DNA of 64,000 nucleotides from Anaerosporobacter mobilis DSM 15930 (GTDB taxonomy: Bacteria; Bacillota; Clostridia; Lachnospirales; Lachnospiraceae): assembly GCF_900142955.1 (NCBI RefSeq), contig NZ_FRCP01000005.1, positions 1 to 64,000 of the forward strand, given 5' to 3'. Positions 1-6,956 of this stretch are shown here, one piece after another. A model generated the notes under the pieces. The model was given only the letters and a program-made list of their open reading frames with translations. It made no database searches and was not told the DNA's origin. Position numbers and translations under genes: made by a program. Position 1 is the first letter of the stretch; every line of letters starts with the position of its first letter.

Positions 1-92
1 ACCTCAAATGGTTCGGCAACAATTTCGCCATCTGAGCTAAGAATAGCAACCATACTTTTAGATTTAGAAACATCAACACCGACAGCAATCAT
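1..92 (-). CDS. IS110-family transposase, N-terminal fragment (cut by window edge)
   Basis: Reading leftwards from an ATG at 92 the frame gives MIAVGVDVSKSKSMVAILSS and continues to the window edge. An N-terminus of the form IA(V/I)GVDVSK, with the first catalytic Asp of the DEDD RuvC-like nuclease, is typical of IS110-family recombinases. The start has a strong ribosome binding site (AAGGAGG, about 6 bases upstream). Only about 30 residues are visible, so intactness of the gene cannot be judged. The long non-coding stretch just upstream is also what IS110 elements carry. Confidence 0.8.
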   Translation of the reverse strand, partial: MIAVGVDVSKSKSMVAILSSDGEIVAEPFE

Positions 93-290
93 GATAGTCC
101 TCCTTTATGTATTATTATGATTGGTTCCAACATCTCATAATCAACTCATGTTCGTTAGTGACACGGGAGCAACGTCCCAACTTGCTGAAGCGAATGTAAG
201 ATAATGAGAGCTGGCTGACAAGTTTAGCTACGGGCGTGGTGTCCCAATTGATAGATTACGTCAGCCAATCAACCTCATCATAACAAAAAA
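93..290 (-). mobile_element. 5' non-coding end of the IS110-family element (possible bridge-RNA region)
   Basis: The stretch upstream of the transposase start has no good ORF and is richer in G and C than the AT-rich DNA beyond it. In transposase orientation it contains a GGGA-CGTTGC-TCCC hairpin (about 163-180) and other short self-complementary pieces. Classical IS110 elements carry a structured non-coding RNA in the 5' end that pairs with target and donor DNA (bridge RNA, as in IS621). Identity as such an RNA is inferred from position and hairpin content; the outer boundary is only approximate, near the A-rich run at about 284-292. Confidence 0.5.
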
Positions 291-515
291 ATAAGAATAG
301 AGACAATATTCTCTACTCTTATATAGTACGAATTGATTTTTAATAGTACCAATATTGTATATAGTACCGTTATTTATAAAACAATTAGGTAATGTCCTTG
401 GTTCTTCTACATACATACTGATCATATACTCTACTTCTTTATTTATGCTTCTGTGATTTCTTTTAGCAATGCGCTGCAACTTATCTTTAGTATGCTTATC
501 ACACTTTATAAACAT
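261..515 (-). CDS. Ribbon-helix-helix (Arc-like) DNA-binding protein, tail reads into IS end
   Basis: The likely start is the ATG at 515 (MFIKCDKHTKDKLQRIAKRN), because AAAGGGGAG lies about 10 bases upstream; an in-frame ATG at 548 has no ribosome binding site. This gives 84 residues. Residues 1-40 fit an Arc/MetJ ribbon-helix-helix: a short beta strand, then helix KHTKDKLQRIAKRN, a turn with NHRS, and helix INKEVEYMISMYVEE. A later piece, NNGTIYNIGTI, resembles the tail of the neighbouring paralogue. The last 10-15 codons run into the IS110 end, so the native C-terminus may have been replaced by insertion. It probably acts as a small dimeric repressor, perhaps of its own operon. Its target is unknown. 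Confidence 0.6.
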   Translation of the reverse strand: MFIKCDKHTKDKLQRIAKRNHRSINKEVEYMISMYVEEPRTLPNCFINNGTIYNIGTIKNQFVLYKSREYCLYSYFFVMMRLIG

Positions 516-555
516 ATGTAGTTTACTCCCCTTTATCAGCTTGTACATTATTAAG

Positions 556-792
556 CTACTTTGTATTTATGTTTTGTGTATTCACATTTCCTATGTTGTG
601 TATAGTACCCTCGTTATTAATCTGTTGTAGATGAATCGTTCCATTATTATTCTCATATTCCTTTATAAACTTAAGAACAATATATTCTAATTCCTTACTT
701 AATGTTCTGTTCTCTTCTTCTGCTATTATCTTTAATTTATCAATTGTATCTTGAGTTGTATAGGCTATTAATCTTGGCTTGTCGCTTGGCAT
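556..792 (-). CDS. Ribbon-helix-helix (Arc-like) DNA-binding protein
   Basis: The start is taken at the ATG at 792 (MPSDKPRLIAYTTQDTIDKL) because AAAGGAG sits 5 bases upstream; an earlier in-frame ATG at 816 lacks one. The 78-residue product has the Arc-type pattern: strand PRLIAYT, helix TIDKLKIIAEEEN, then RTLSKELEYIVLKFIKEY. The C-terminal tail has two NGTIH-like pieces (NNGTIHLQQ and NEGTIHNIG), a motif shared with the downstream paralogue that begins about 40 bp further on. The pair is probably an autoregulated operon facing away from the 1017 gene set. Plasmid copy control, transfer genes or a toxin-antitoxin antidote are all possible, but no toxin gene is evident. Confidence 0.6.
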   Translation of the reverse strand: MPSDKPRLIAYTTQDTIDKLKIIAEEENRTLSKELEYIVLKFIKEYENNNGTIHLQQINNEGTIHNIGNVNTQNINTK

Positions 793-834
793 AATATCTC
801 CTTTAAAATATTTCAATATAATTACAAATTAGTG

Positions 835-863
835 TTGACACGGTAACGCTACTTTAGTATAAT
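835..863 (+). promoter_or_regulatory. Near-perfect sigma-A promoter
   Basis: TTGACA at 835-840, a 17-base spacer and TATAAT at 858-863 match the vegetative consensus exactly. It points towards the small genes starting at 1017 and leaves a leader of about 145 bases. Confidence 0.85.
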
Positions 864-895
864 AACAATATACAAAAGTGGTGTTACTTTACACC
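843..895. promoter_or_regulatory. Operator-like inverted repeats around the -10 element
   Basis: GTAACGCTACTTT (843-855) and AAAGTGGTGTTAC (875-887) are inverted copies with two mismatches that bracket the TATAAT box. The right arm overlaps a second palindrome, GGTGT-TACTTT-ACACC (880-895). Repeats placed over a strong promoter suggest repression, possibly by the adjacent ribbon-helix-helix proteins. That link is inferred. Confidence 0.5.
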
Positions 896-986
896 TACCG
901 TAATATTACTCGATAGTTCTCGGATTGCTATCTAAAAAAATCGAAATGTAGTCATTAAAAACATAACATATTTTAACAAGTGTGTC

Positions 987-1001
987 AAGGTGGCACACCT
1001 T
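987..1001 (+). repeat. Short perfect inverted repeat just before the ribosome binding site
   Basis: AAGGTG-GCA-CACCTT forms a 6-bp stem directly upstream of the AAGGGGG ribosome binding site of the 1017 gene. It could be a small operator or an RNA hairpin controlling translation. It has no T-run, so it is not a normal terminator. Confidence 0.35.
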
Positions 1002-1016
1002 TTAAGGGGGAATTGA

Positions 1017-1244
1017 GTGGATAAAGAATTGAAAAAGTTTCATCTTGCAAAGTGTATTAAGAGAATGAGTGAGATTGAATCAAGAAAATTTGTTAGTTTT
1101 GAAATTCGTAAAAGTGCTACTGAACGTATTAATAATGATATTATGCTTGCATGTAAAAACGGTGTAATTTCAATGAAATCGGTAAATGATGTAACTATAT
1201 TTCGTGGATTAAACGAAAATGAAATATTAGCAATTTTGGGATAG
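1017..1244 (+). CDS. Small hypothetical protein
   Basis: A 75-residue product from a GTG start, preceded by AAGGGGG at a good spacing. It is charged and predicted mostly helical (MDKELKKFHLAKCIKRMSEI...), with no membrane segment and no motif I recognise. It is the first gene of a tightly packed set of four small unknown genes (1017-2009) downstream of a consensus promoter. The set sits beside an IS end and two small DNA-binding proteins, so it probably belongs to a plasmid-, phage- or ICE-derived segment. Function unknown. Confidence 0.5.
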   Translation: MDKELKKFHLAKCIKRMSEIESRKFVSFEIRKSATERINNDIMLACKNGVISMKSVNDVTIFRGLNENEILAILG

Positions 1245-1326
1245 AGAACTTGGTTTACGCAATAAAAACACTACTGCTAAGTGCAAAAATGTGTTCCGTT
1301 CCCCCTCTCCCTTAAGTGGTGAGATT

Positions 1327-1575
1327 ATGGATAAAATAGAAATCAATTTCACTAAAGATATCAAGAAAAAGAACATAAGAAGTAATTTCGAATTTATGCT
1401 TAACTACTATTTGGGCAGAATCGAATTGACGAATAAGAACAACTTATATGAAGTTGAGTATCGTGCGCAATGTAGCGCAGATAACATGATTTACATAGCT
1501 TTGAAAATTGGTTTAATAGAACATGATGAATATAAAAGATTATACCGTATTATCTTTCATCAGACTAAAATGTAA
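1327..1575 (+). CDS. Small hypothetical protein
   Basis: The start is placed at the ATG at 1327 because AAGTGGTGAG lies just upstream; the frame is open further back to a GTG at 1291, where no ribosome binding site is seen. The 82-residue product (MDKIEINFTKDIKKKNIRSN...) is soluble and rich in Lys, Asn and Tyr. I do not recognise a family. It is second in the 1017-2009 set, and its end overlaps an open frame that continues into the next gene. Confidence 0.45.
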   Translation: MDKIEINFTKDIKKKNIRSNFEFMLNYYLGRIELTNKNNLYEVEYRAQCSADNMIYIALKIGLIEHDEYKRLYRIIFHQTKM

Positions 1576-1612
1576 ATTAGGATTTAGTAAATTTAGAAAG
1601 TGGGTTGAATTT

Positions 1613-1768
1613 ATGTGTTCCATGAATTGTGTATTATGTGGTTTTTGTACTATGAAATATAAAATTACTCATGGTAGTGTATCACATGAAAAGCTTCGTT
1701 ATTGCAATTATTATAATATGTGGGTTCATGAAGTTGTTCGTTCATATAAAATAGGAATATTAAGCTAA
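1613..1768 (+). CDS. Small Cys-rich hypothetical protein
   Basis: The frame is open from 1523, but that part overlaps the previous gene. The ATG at 1613, giving 51 residues, is a more plausible start, although the ribosome binding site is weak. It begins MCSMNCVLCGFC, four Cys spaced C-x3-C-x2-C-x2-C, with a further Cys and two His later. That is the kind of cluster that binds zinc or an iron-sulfur centre. No family is recognised. It could be real or a chance frame; the Cys clustering and the position in a co-directional set favour a gene. Confidence 0.35.
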   Translation: MCSMNCVLCGFCTMKYKITHGSVSHEKLRYCNYYNMWVHEVVRSYKIGILS

Positions 1769-1778
1769 AACTTAGGGG

Positions 1779-2009
1779 GTGACAATTATCGATATTTCGT
1801 CTATTGATTTAGAAATACATAAACTACAGAAAAAAATTACTGCTATTAAGGACCTTAGAGAACAAAAGAGAAAGGACGCAGATATTCGCTTAGTATATTC
1901 AGACGTACACTGTAACGTATCACTAGAAATATATGAGCGTGCTTTACAAGACTTAAAGCTACAGAAACACCAACTTGCATTACAAAATACATATGAAATG
2001 TTAGCCTAG
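1779..2009 (+). CDS. Small coiled-coil hypothetical protein
   Basis: The product, about 75 residues, is strongly helical with heptad-like leucine/isoleucine spacing (IDLEIHKLQKKITAIKDL), so a short coiled coil is likely. The start is uncertain: the GTG at 1779 lies inside the Shine-Dalgarno-like AGGGGGTGA (1774-1782). Initiation may really be at the ATT at 1785 or ATC at 1788, a rare type of start codon. It is last in the set of small genes. Function unknown. Confidence 0.45.
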   Translation: MTIIDISSIDLEIHKLQKKITAIKDLREQKRKDADIRLVYSDVHCNVSLEIYERALQDLKLQKHQLALQNTYEMLA

Positions 2010-2629
2010 AACAATATGGGATAACTCAGGTTTAACGAAATAATTTGTATGCTTTTTAACATTATTAACTTCAAATCTATTACCCCATATAAAATATCAT
2101 TAAAATGAATTATACAGGGTTTATTCTATAAAATCTTCAATTTCATTTTAATTTTAACATACTTTGTATATAGATTAACTATTTCATTGACATTTTTACT
2201 AAGATTTATTAATAACACCCATATAACTAATGTTATCTATAAGGCATATAGAAAACATATATTTATATAGCCAAATCACAATATTGAAATTTTTTATTGC
2301 AAATTCATATTATATACATTATACATTAATAACACATCATTCGATAAAGATGGTTAAATATCAAGTTAAAAATATAGATTTTGTAACTATATAAACGATT
2401 AATTGATGCATTGATTTACATATTTACAATATGTTATTTAGCATAATAACATGTATTTTTCTTTATAACATATATAATATTGTTAATAATGTATTCTATC
2501 AGTTATTAAAAATTTATTAATTGTACATATTGCCACTTTTACATATTGATTATGTAAACATTATATGTTATTATAACGATGTGATAATCATTTAACAAAG
2601 TTTACAACATTTAAGGAGGATTTTTACTT
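2010..2629. other. 620-bp extremely AT-rich spacer
   Basis: No credible gene is seen on either strand. The DNA is almost entirely A and T with scattered short runs of TATA-like sequence. The right end carries the promoter and ribosome binding site of the alcohol dehydrogenase gene. It separates the accessory segment from ordinary metabolic genes. Confidence 0.6.
2546..2574 (+). promoter_or_regulatory. Probable promoter of the alcohol dehydrogenase gene
   Basis: TTGATT at 2546-2551, a 17-base spacer and TATTAT at 2569-2574. It lies about 55 bases upstream of the ATG at 2630, which has a strong AAGGAGGA site. Confidence 0.55.
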
Positions 2630-3685
2630 ATGAAAGGTTTTGCAATGCTAGAAATTGGTAAAGTTGGTTGGATCGAAAAAGAAGCCCCTACTTGTGGCCC
2701 ATTAGACGCTATATGTAAACCATTAGCTATTTCTCCATGTACTTCAGATGTACATACAGTCTGGGCAGGCGCCATAGGCGATCGACATAATATGATTTTA
2801 GGACATGAAGCGGTAGCTGAAGTTGTTGAAATTGGCTCCTTAGTAAAAGAGTTCAAAGTTGGTGACAGAGTTATTGTCCCTGCTATTACTCCTGATTGGG
2901 GATCACTTGAAGCACAAGCAGGTTATTCTATGCATTCTGGCGGAATGTTAGCAGGCTGGAAATTCTCCAATTTTAAGGACGGTGTTTTTGGTGAATTATT
3001 CCATGTTAATGAAGCAGATGCTAATCTTGCTCTTCTACCAGATGGTGTTGATTTAGCTTCAGCTACCATGCTTTGTGATATGGTTCCTACGGGATTTCAT
3101 GGTGTTGAATTGGCAGATGTTCAATTTGGTGATACAGTTGCAGTTATCGGTATTGGACCTGTTGGGCTTATGTCTGTTGCTGGTTCTGCTTTACGAGGGG
3201 CTTCTCATATTTATGCTGTAGGATCACGACCAAATTGTATTCAAATCGCTAAAGAATATGGCGCAACGGATATTATTAATTACCGCGAAGGTGATATCGT
3301 TGAACAAATCATGGAAAAAACACATGGTAAGGGGCTGGACCGAATCGTAATTGCAGGTGGTGATGTTCATACTATAAATCAAGCAATTCAGATGTTGAAA
3401 CCAGGCGGTAAAATTGGTAACGTTAACTACTTAGGTGAAGGTGATTATATAGATATTCCTAGAGTTGAATGGGGATGTGGTATGTCGCATAAAACGATTG
3501 CTGGAGGATTAATGCCAGGTGGTAGACTAAGAATGGAGAAATTAGCTTCTCTTTTAGAGACTAAGAAACTAGACACAAGCAAATTAATTACACATACATT
3601 CAATAGTTTTGATAAGGTTGAAGAAGCCCTCTTTCTAATGAAAGATAAACCGAAAGATTTAATTAAACCTGTTGTAATTTTATAA
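2630..3685 (+). CDS. adh: NADP-dependent secondary alcohol dehydrogenase (zinc MDR family)
   Basis: This 351-residue protein closely resembles the Clostridium beijerinckii/Thermoanaerobacter NADP-dependent isopropanol dehydrogenases, which interconvert secondary alcohols and ketones (2-propanol/acetone), and primary alcohols less well. The catalytic zinc ligands sit at family positions: Cys37, His59 (in GHE) and Asp150. The cofactor fold has GIGPVG, and the NADP-specifying GSRP follows near residue 198 with a Tyr about 20 residues later. Like its family it lacks the four-Cys structural zinc lobe of horse-liver-type enzymes. It is a cytoplasmic tetramer in the family. The gene stands alone between an AT-rich spacer and a bidirectional terminator. 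Confidence 0.9.
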   Translation: MKGFAMLEIGKVGWIEKEAPTCGPLDAICKPLAISPCTSDVHTVWAGAIGDRHNMILGHEAVAEVVEIGSLVKEFKVGDRVIVPAITPDWGSLEAQAGYSMHSGGMLAGWKFSNFKDGVFGELFHVNEADANLALLPDGVDLASATMLCDMVPTGFHGVELADVQFGDTVAVIGIGPVGLMSVAGSALRGASHIYAVGSRPNCIQIAKEYGATDIINYREGDIVEQIMEKTHGKGLDRIVIAGGDVHTINQAIQMLKPGGKIGNVNYLGEGDYIDIPRVEWGCGMSHKTIAGGLMPGGRLRMEKLASLLETKKLDTSKLITHTFNSFDKVEEALFLMKDKPKDLIKPVVIL

Positions 3686-3750
3686 TACTATTAGTAGAGC
3701 CGATGAATTATCATTAGACTATATTAAGCGATTGAGTTTAGGAGATTGAA

Positions 3751-3791
3751 AAAAGAAGCAAGCGAATTATTTATATTCACTTGCTTCTTTT
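3751..3791. terminator. Bidirectional terminator between adh and deoC
   Basis: A 17-bp stem (3751-3767 with 3775-3791; one position pairs as G-U) is flanked by A-runs on the left and T-runs on the right. It can therefore stop transcripts from both directions. The deoC stop codon lies at its centre. Confidence 0.85.
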
Positions 3792-4465
3792 ATTATAGAT
3801 ATTGCCGATGCAACACTAACACCGAAACGTTCACAACCTAAATCGGCCATCTCTATCACAGTATCTAGTGTACGAATTCCTCCAGCTGCTTTTATAAGAG
3901 CACGATCTCCTACTACTTCTTTCATGGATTTAATTATTTCTGGAGTAGTTGGTTTTCCTGACCAACCAGTTCCACTTTTTACGAATGTAGCACCAGCTTG
4001 AACTGCAATATCACAAGCTTTACGTAACTCAGATTCTGTTAAATAAGTCGCTTCAATGATAACCTTAACAGGTATTCCATTTGCTTCCTCCACAACTTTC
4101 CTTATATCTTGTAAGACATAGTCGTAGTTCATTGACTGCAACATACTATAAGCCATTACCATATCTATCTCTTTACAACCAAGAGCTATAAGTTCTTTTG
4201 TTTGAAACACTTTGGATTCTGTACTATCACATCCGGATGGAAATCCAACAACACCACCCACTTGAATATCTTCTTCATCACGTAATTCATTTATTACATA
4301 AGGTGTATAGCATGGCAATGTAAACACAGTAATAAATCGATATTTTTTCGCATATGTAATCATTGAATCAATATCTGTCTTCGTATCTGTACTTTTTACA
4401 CAGCTTACGTCTATATGTCTATTTAACTGTTTTAGAAACGTATTACTTATTCTTCTCATCACCAC
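3767..4465 (-). CDS. deoC: Deoxyribose-phosphate aldolase
   Basis: The enzyme cleaves 2-deoxyribose-5-phosphate to glyceraldehyde-3-phosphate and acetaldehyde in deoxynucleoside breakdown. The 232-residue length is normal. The Schiff-base lysine lies in FVKSGTGWS and the second active-site lysine in LIKAAGGIR, both DeoC signatures; the beta-barrel strand VKVIIEA is also conserved. Start: GTG at 4465 is 5 bases after GGGGAG; the ATG two codons later (4459) is an alternative. The gene overlaps the end of the upstream GntR gene by 23 bases, so the two are translationally coupled, and the regulator probably controls deoxyribose/deoxynucleoside use. Confidence 0.9.
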   Translation of the reverse strand: MVMRRISNTFLKQLNRHIDVSCVKSTDTKTDIDSMITYAKKYRFITVFTLPCYTPYVINELRDEEDIQVGGVVGFPSGCDSTESKVFQTKELIALGCKEIDMVMAYSMLQSMNYDYVLQDIRKVVEEANGIPVKVIIEATYLTESELRKACDIAVQAGATFVKSGTGWSGKPTTPEIIKSMKEVVGDRALIKAAGGIRTLDTVIEMADLGCERFGVSVASAISIIKEASEYK

Positions 4466-5183
4466 GATATCTCCCCATCATACTAGTATTTAACTCATAT
4501 TTACTTCCGATAATTTTAACTTTATCAAAACAAATTGGTTTATTCTCATAGTAACAAACTCGTTTAATGCAAAGTAAGGCTTCGCCCACAGCTATATTTA
4601 GCATTTGAGCTTCCTCAAATTCTGCATTTTTAGCATAAATAGTATCAGAAGCTTCATCAATTTTAATCTGATAAGTATCTTCAAGAAACTGGTATAATGC
4701 AGTAAATTTATTGGAGTATTTGACTACGTCAGGGACCATACTAGCTTTTACGTAGTTTTTCATAATAACGATAGGGTTATCATCTGCTAATTGAATACGT
4801 TGAAATCTGGCAACATAATCCCCTACATTAAGTTGCAGTGCCTCTGCGATCTCATAGGTAGCCTGCATTATGTCAATATACATGCTTTGTGTTTTAACTT
4901 CATAGCCCTTTTGGCGTAACGTCTCGGTAACAGATACGACATGATTCAAACTTTGTTTTGGTTTAAAATCTAATACAAGTGTTCCACGCCCTTGTTTTAC
5001 ATCAACTAGATGATCTTCCACCAGCATCTTTACAGCTTTTCTTATGGTTATTCTACTAACACTAAATAATTGCTCAAGATCACTTTCGATAGGAAGCATA
5101 TCACCGATTTGATACTTTCCATTTAATATTTCTTGCTTTAATTGTTTATAAACAAGCATATAAGACGGTAGTTTAGTACTCAT
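4443..5183 (-). CDS. GntR-family regulator, HutC/UTRA type
   Basis: The first ~70 residues are a GntR winged helix (YKQLKQEILNGKYQIGDMLP ... SRITIRKAVKMLVEDHLV, followed by the wing motif KQGRGT). Residues from about 95 on fit the UTRA ligand-binding domain, which senses sugars or metabolites in this subfamily. It is the first gene of a two-gene operon with deoC, suggesting a deoxysugar phosphate or nucleoside effector (inferred). A perfect inverted repeat over its own promoter points to autoregulation. Confidence 0.85.
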   Translation of the reverse strand: MSTKLPSYMLVYKQLKQEILNGKYQIGDMLPIESDLEQLFSVSRITIRKAVKMLVEDHLVDVKQGRGTLVLDFKPKQSLNHVVSVTETLRQKGYEVKTQSMYIDIMQATYEIAEALQLNVGDYVARFQRIQLADDNPIVIMKNYVKASMVPDVVKYSNKFTALYQFLEDTYQIKIDEASDTIYAKNAEFEEAQMLNIAVGEALLCIKRVCYYENKPICFDKVKIIGSKYELNTSMMGRYRGDEKNK

Positions 5184-5201
5184 TAAACTTTCTCCTATTT
5201 C

Positions 5202-5233
5202 ATTTATAGTATTTTCTATTATTTACTATAAAT
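5202..5233. promoter_or_regulatory. Candidate GntR operator
   Basis: ATTTATAGTA (5202-5211) and TACTATAAAT (5224-5233) are perfect 10-bp inverted repeats, 12 bases apart. They lie between the -10 box and the GntR start. The right arm covers the -10 hexamer, so binding would block the promoter. Confidence 0.6.
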
Positions 5234-5253
5234 CAAAATTGAAACAATGACAA
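5225..5253 (-). promoter_or_regulatory. Promoter of the GntR-deoC operon
   Basis: On the minus strand TTGTCA (5253-5248), a 17-base spacer and TATAGT (5230-5225), about 42 bases before the GntR ATG. Confidence 0.65.
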
Positions 5254-5728
5254 CCAAGTCTTTGAATAAAGCCTATTCATTATAAATTATATTTTATCAA
5301 ATTCATTAAAACATTATAATTTGGACATTTTTCCCTGACTGTTATCACTAAGCATACAATTTACTTGTAATAAGCAATTTTCCTAAAAAATATTCGTTGC
5401 ATACGTTCTCCCTTAAATTATATATATTTTTCATTAATAAAGCACCAAAAACCGTGTAGAATACGGAATTTTTATACTTAATGTAAATATTAACTTACTG
5501 AGTTAGTGTTTTAATTAATACTATACTCAACAGTAAAATTATACCATTCACACAACCAAAATACCACTATTAAAATTGGTAAAGATTTTAATATATTGCT
5601 ACAATGAACTTCCTGAGGAATTAAAAAAAATGCAAATACAAATTTTATGTAACTATTCGTACTTGCATTGTTTTTCGTTAACTCATATTACTTGAACTTT
5701 AGACTATAATATTAAATATAATATTTAA
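5234..5728. other. AT-rich intergenic region
   Basis: No gene is apparent. It contains the GntR -35 region at its left end, a small CCGT/ACGG hairpin near 5450-5466 of unknown role, and the biosynthetic operon terminator at 5622-5669. Confidence 0.55.
5622..5669 (-). terminator. Terminator of the NRPS operon
   Basis: In minus orientation AATGCAAGTAC (5669-5659) pairs with GTATTTGCATT (5639-5629), an 11-bp stem with one mismatch, followed by a run of eight T. It lies 60 bases after the last gene of the operon. Confidence 0.8.
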
Positions 5729-6793
5729 TTAACTTATTACATCTAAAACCTTCTCAATGCAAGCAATTGGTTCTACCATAGGAACATTGAATTTTTTTAT
5801 TAGCTGCATTTTTCTTTCCTGAATATCTTCTATCGTTTTTTCTTCATATTGCCCATAGCCCACCTCAATCTTGTCCGGTAATAAGAATGCTAATGGTTTC
5901 TTTCCCTCACAATAAATCCTTATAAGTTCTAAACAGTCTTTTATCGCATCATCATCGTCAAAACCTACAATAAGCAAAATTACATCTGGATCATATTCAA
6001 TCATATTAGATAACCTTATTAGATTACCATAGATATTATCCTTTCCGTTATAGGCTAATCCTTGTTGAGAAGCCTTTATAATATACTCATCGCCATTATT
6101 TATGCAATTGGTAGCTAGAGCCTTTGTATATTGATTATACTTTATAGGATCTGGTAAGATCTCCAAGAATCTAATTGGGTCAACATCATATTGTTGAAAC
6201 AAATCTGCCGTAGGTTCTGTAATCAGGGCACTTGCTTTTCGTCCTCTTTCTTTTAATGCTCTTAATAAATACATTTGTGCAGTAAATTTTCCAATACAGG
6301 ATCTGGTTCCATAGATCCCTATCTTTGTTGATTCAGTCGTACTTTCTTTGCTTTTCGTATTTTCAATATATTCTAATACCTGTTCCCTCGTCTTAGTAAA
6401 GGTATGTAACACAATATTATTATCCTTAATCCATCTGGATAACTCTGGATTCGTTATCTCATGGGTACTGACTATCTTAATTCCAAGATCATTCGCCTTT
6501 TTTAGTACCTCTTTCCACCGTTCTTGTAGATTGTATTTGCTATAGATATCTGCAAAATGATGAATCGGTGCTCCGCCATCATTCAGTATTAAAGTGTCAA
6601 CCTCATTAAATGCTTTGTCAATATCATCTTCTACGGTTACTCCTATTGGCTCACCGTATATCACCTCTCCCACATCTTCACCGATATGAATGGAAAAATC
6701 TATTACGGATGTAATATTAAATGCCAATAAGTCTCTAAACCTTATTAACCCCTGTGATATTTTATTAAATGGATACAATGCTACATTCTTCAT
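5729..6793 (-). CDS. DUF1611-like P-loop protein, copy 2 of the NRPS operon
   Basis: A 354-residue soluble protein. Residues 1-120 look like the Rossmann-type DUF1611 N-domain (GLIRFRD ... VIDFSIHIGEDVGE ... IGVTVEDDID ... KIVSTHEI), and the rest like the P-loop C-domain, with GTRSCIGKFT as a Walker A-like loop and ASQQG replacing the family's EGQG piece. A characterised DUF1611 protein, DgcN, is reported to N-acetylate D-glutamate; members often occur with dipeptide epimerases. A paralogue of identical length begins the same operon at 25258. Because the NRPS adenylation pockets read Asp/Glu and the line contains epimerases, a role in making or modifying a D-Glu-type unit is attractive but inferred. 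The ATG follows AGGAGG. Family assignment is by eye. Confidence 0.55.
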   Translation of the reverse strand: MKNVALYPFNKISQGLIRFRDLLAFNITSVIDFSIHIGEDVGEVIYGEPIGVTVEDDIDKAFNEVDTLILNDGGAPIHHFADIYSKYNLQERWKEVLKKANDLGIKIVSTHEITNPELSRWIKDNNIVLHTFTKTREQVLEYIENTKSKESTTESTKIGIYGTRSCIGKFTAQMYLLRALKERGRKASALITEPTADLFQQYDVDPIRFLEILPDPIKYNQYTKALATNCINNGDEYIIKASQQGLAYNGKDNIYGNLIRLSNMIEYDPDVILLIVGFDDDDAIKDCLELIRIYCEGKKPLAFLLPDKIEVGYGQYEEKTIEDIQERKMQLIKKFNVPMVEPIACIEKVLDVIS

Positions 6794-6956
6794 ATAAGTT
6801 TCCTCCTGTATTAAATATTAATGTTTCAGAACTACTCTTTCACAATAGTAGTTCTAAAGTGGCTAATTAAACTCAAACTTCGCACTTGAAGATTTCTAGG
6901 AATAGCTTATTGCTATATTCAATGAAAAAACCATTCTCACTTAGATTGTGTCAAGT

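Noticed and set aside
2611..2856. Minus-strand frame over the start of adh
   Set aside because: Antisense shadow of a clearly conserved alcohol dehydrogenase.
4363..4551. Plus-strand frame across the deoC-gntR overlap
   Set aside because: Antisense to two well-supported overlapping genes.
5440..5475. Small CCGT/ACGG hairpin considered as a plus-strand terminator
   Set aside because: The stem is only 4 bp and no plus-strand gene lies upstream.
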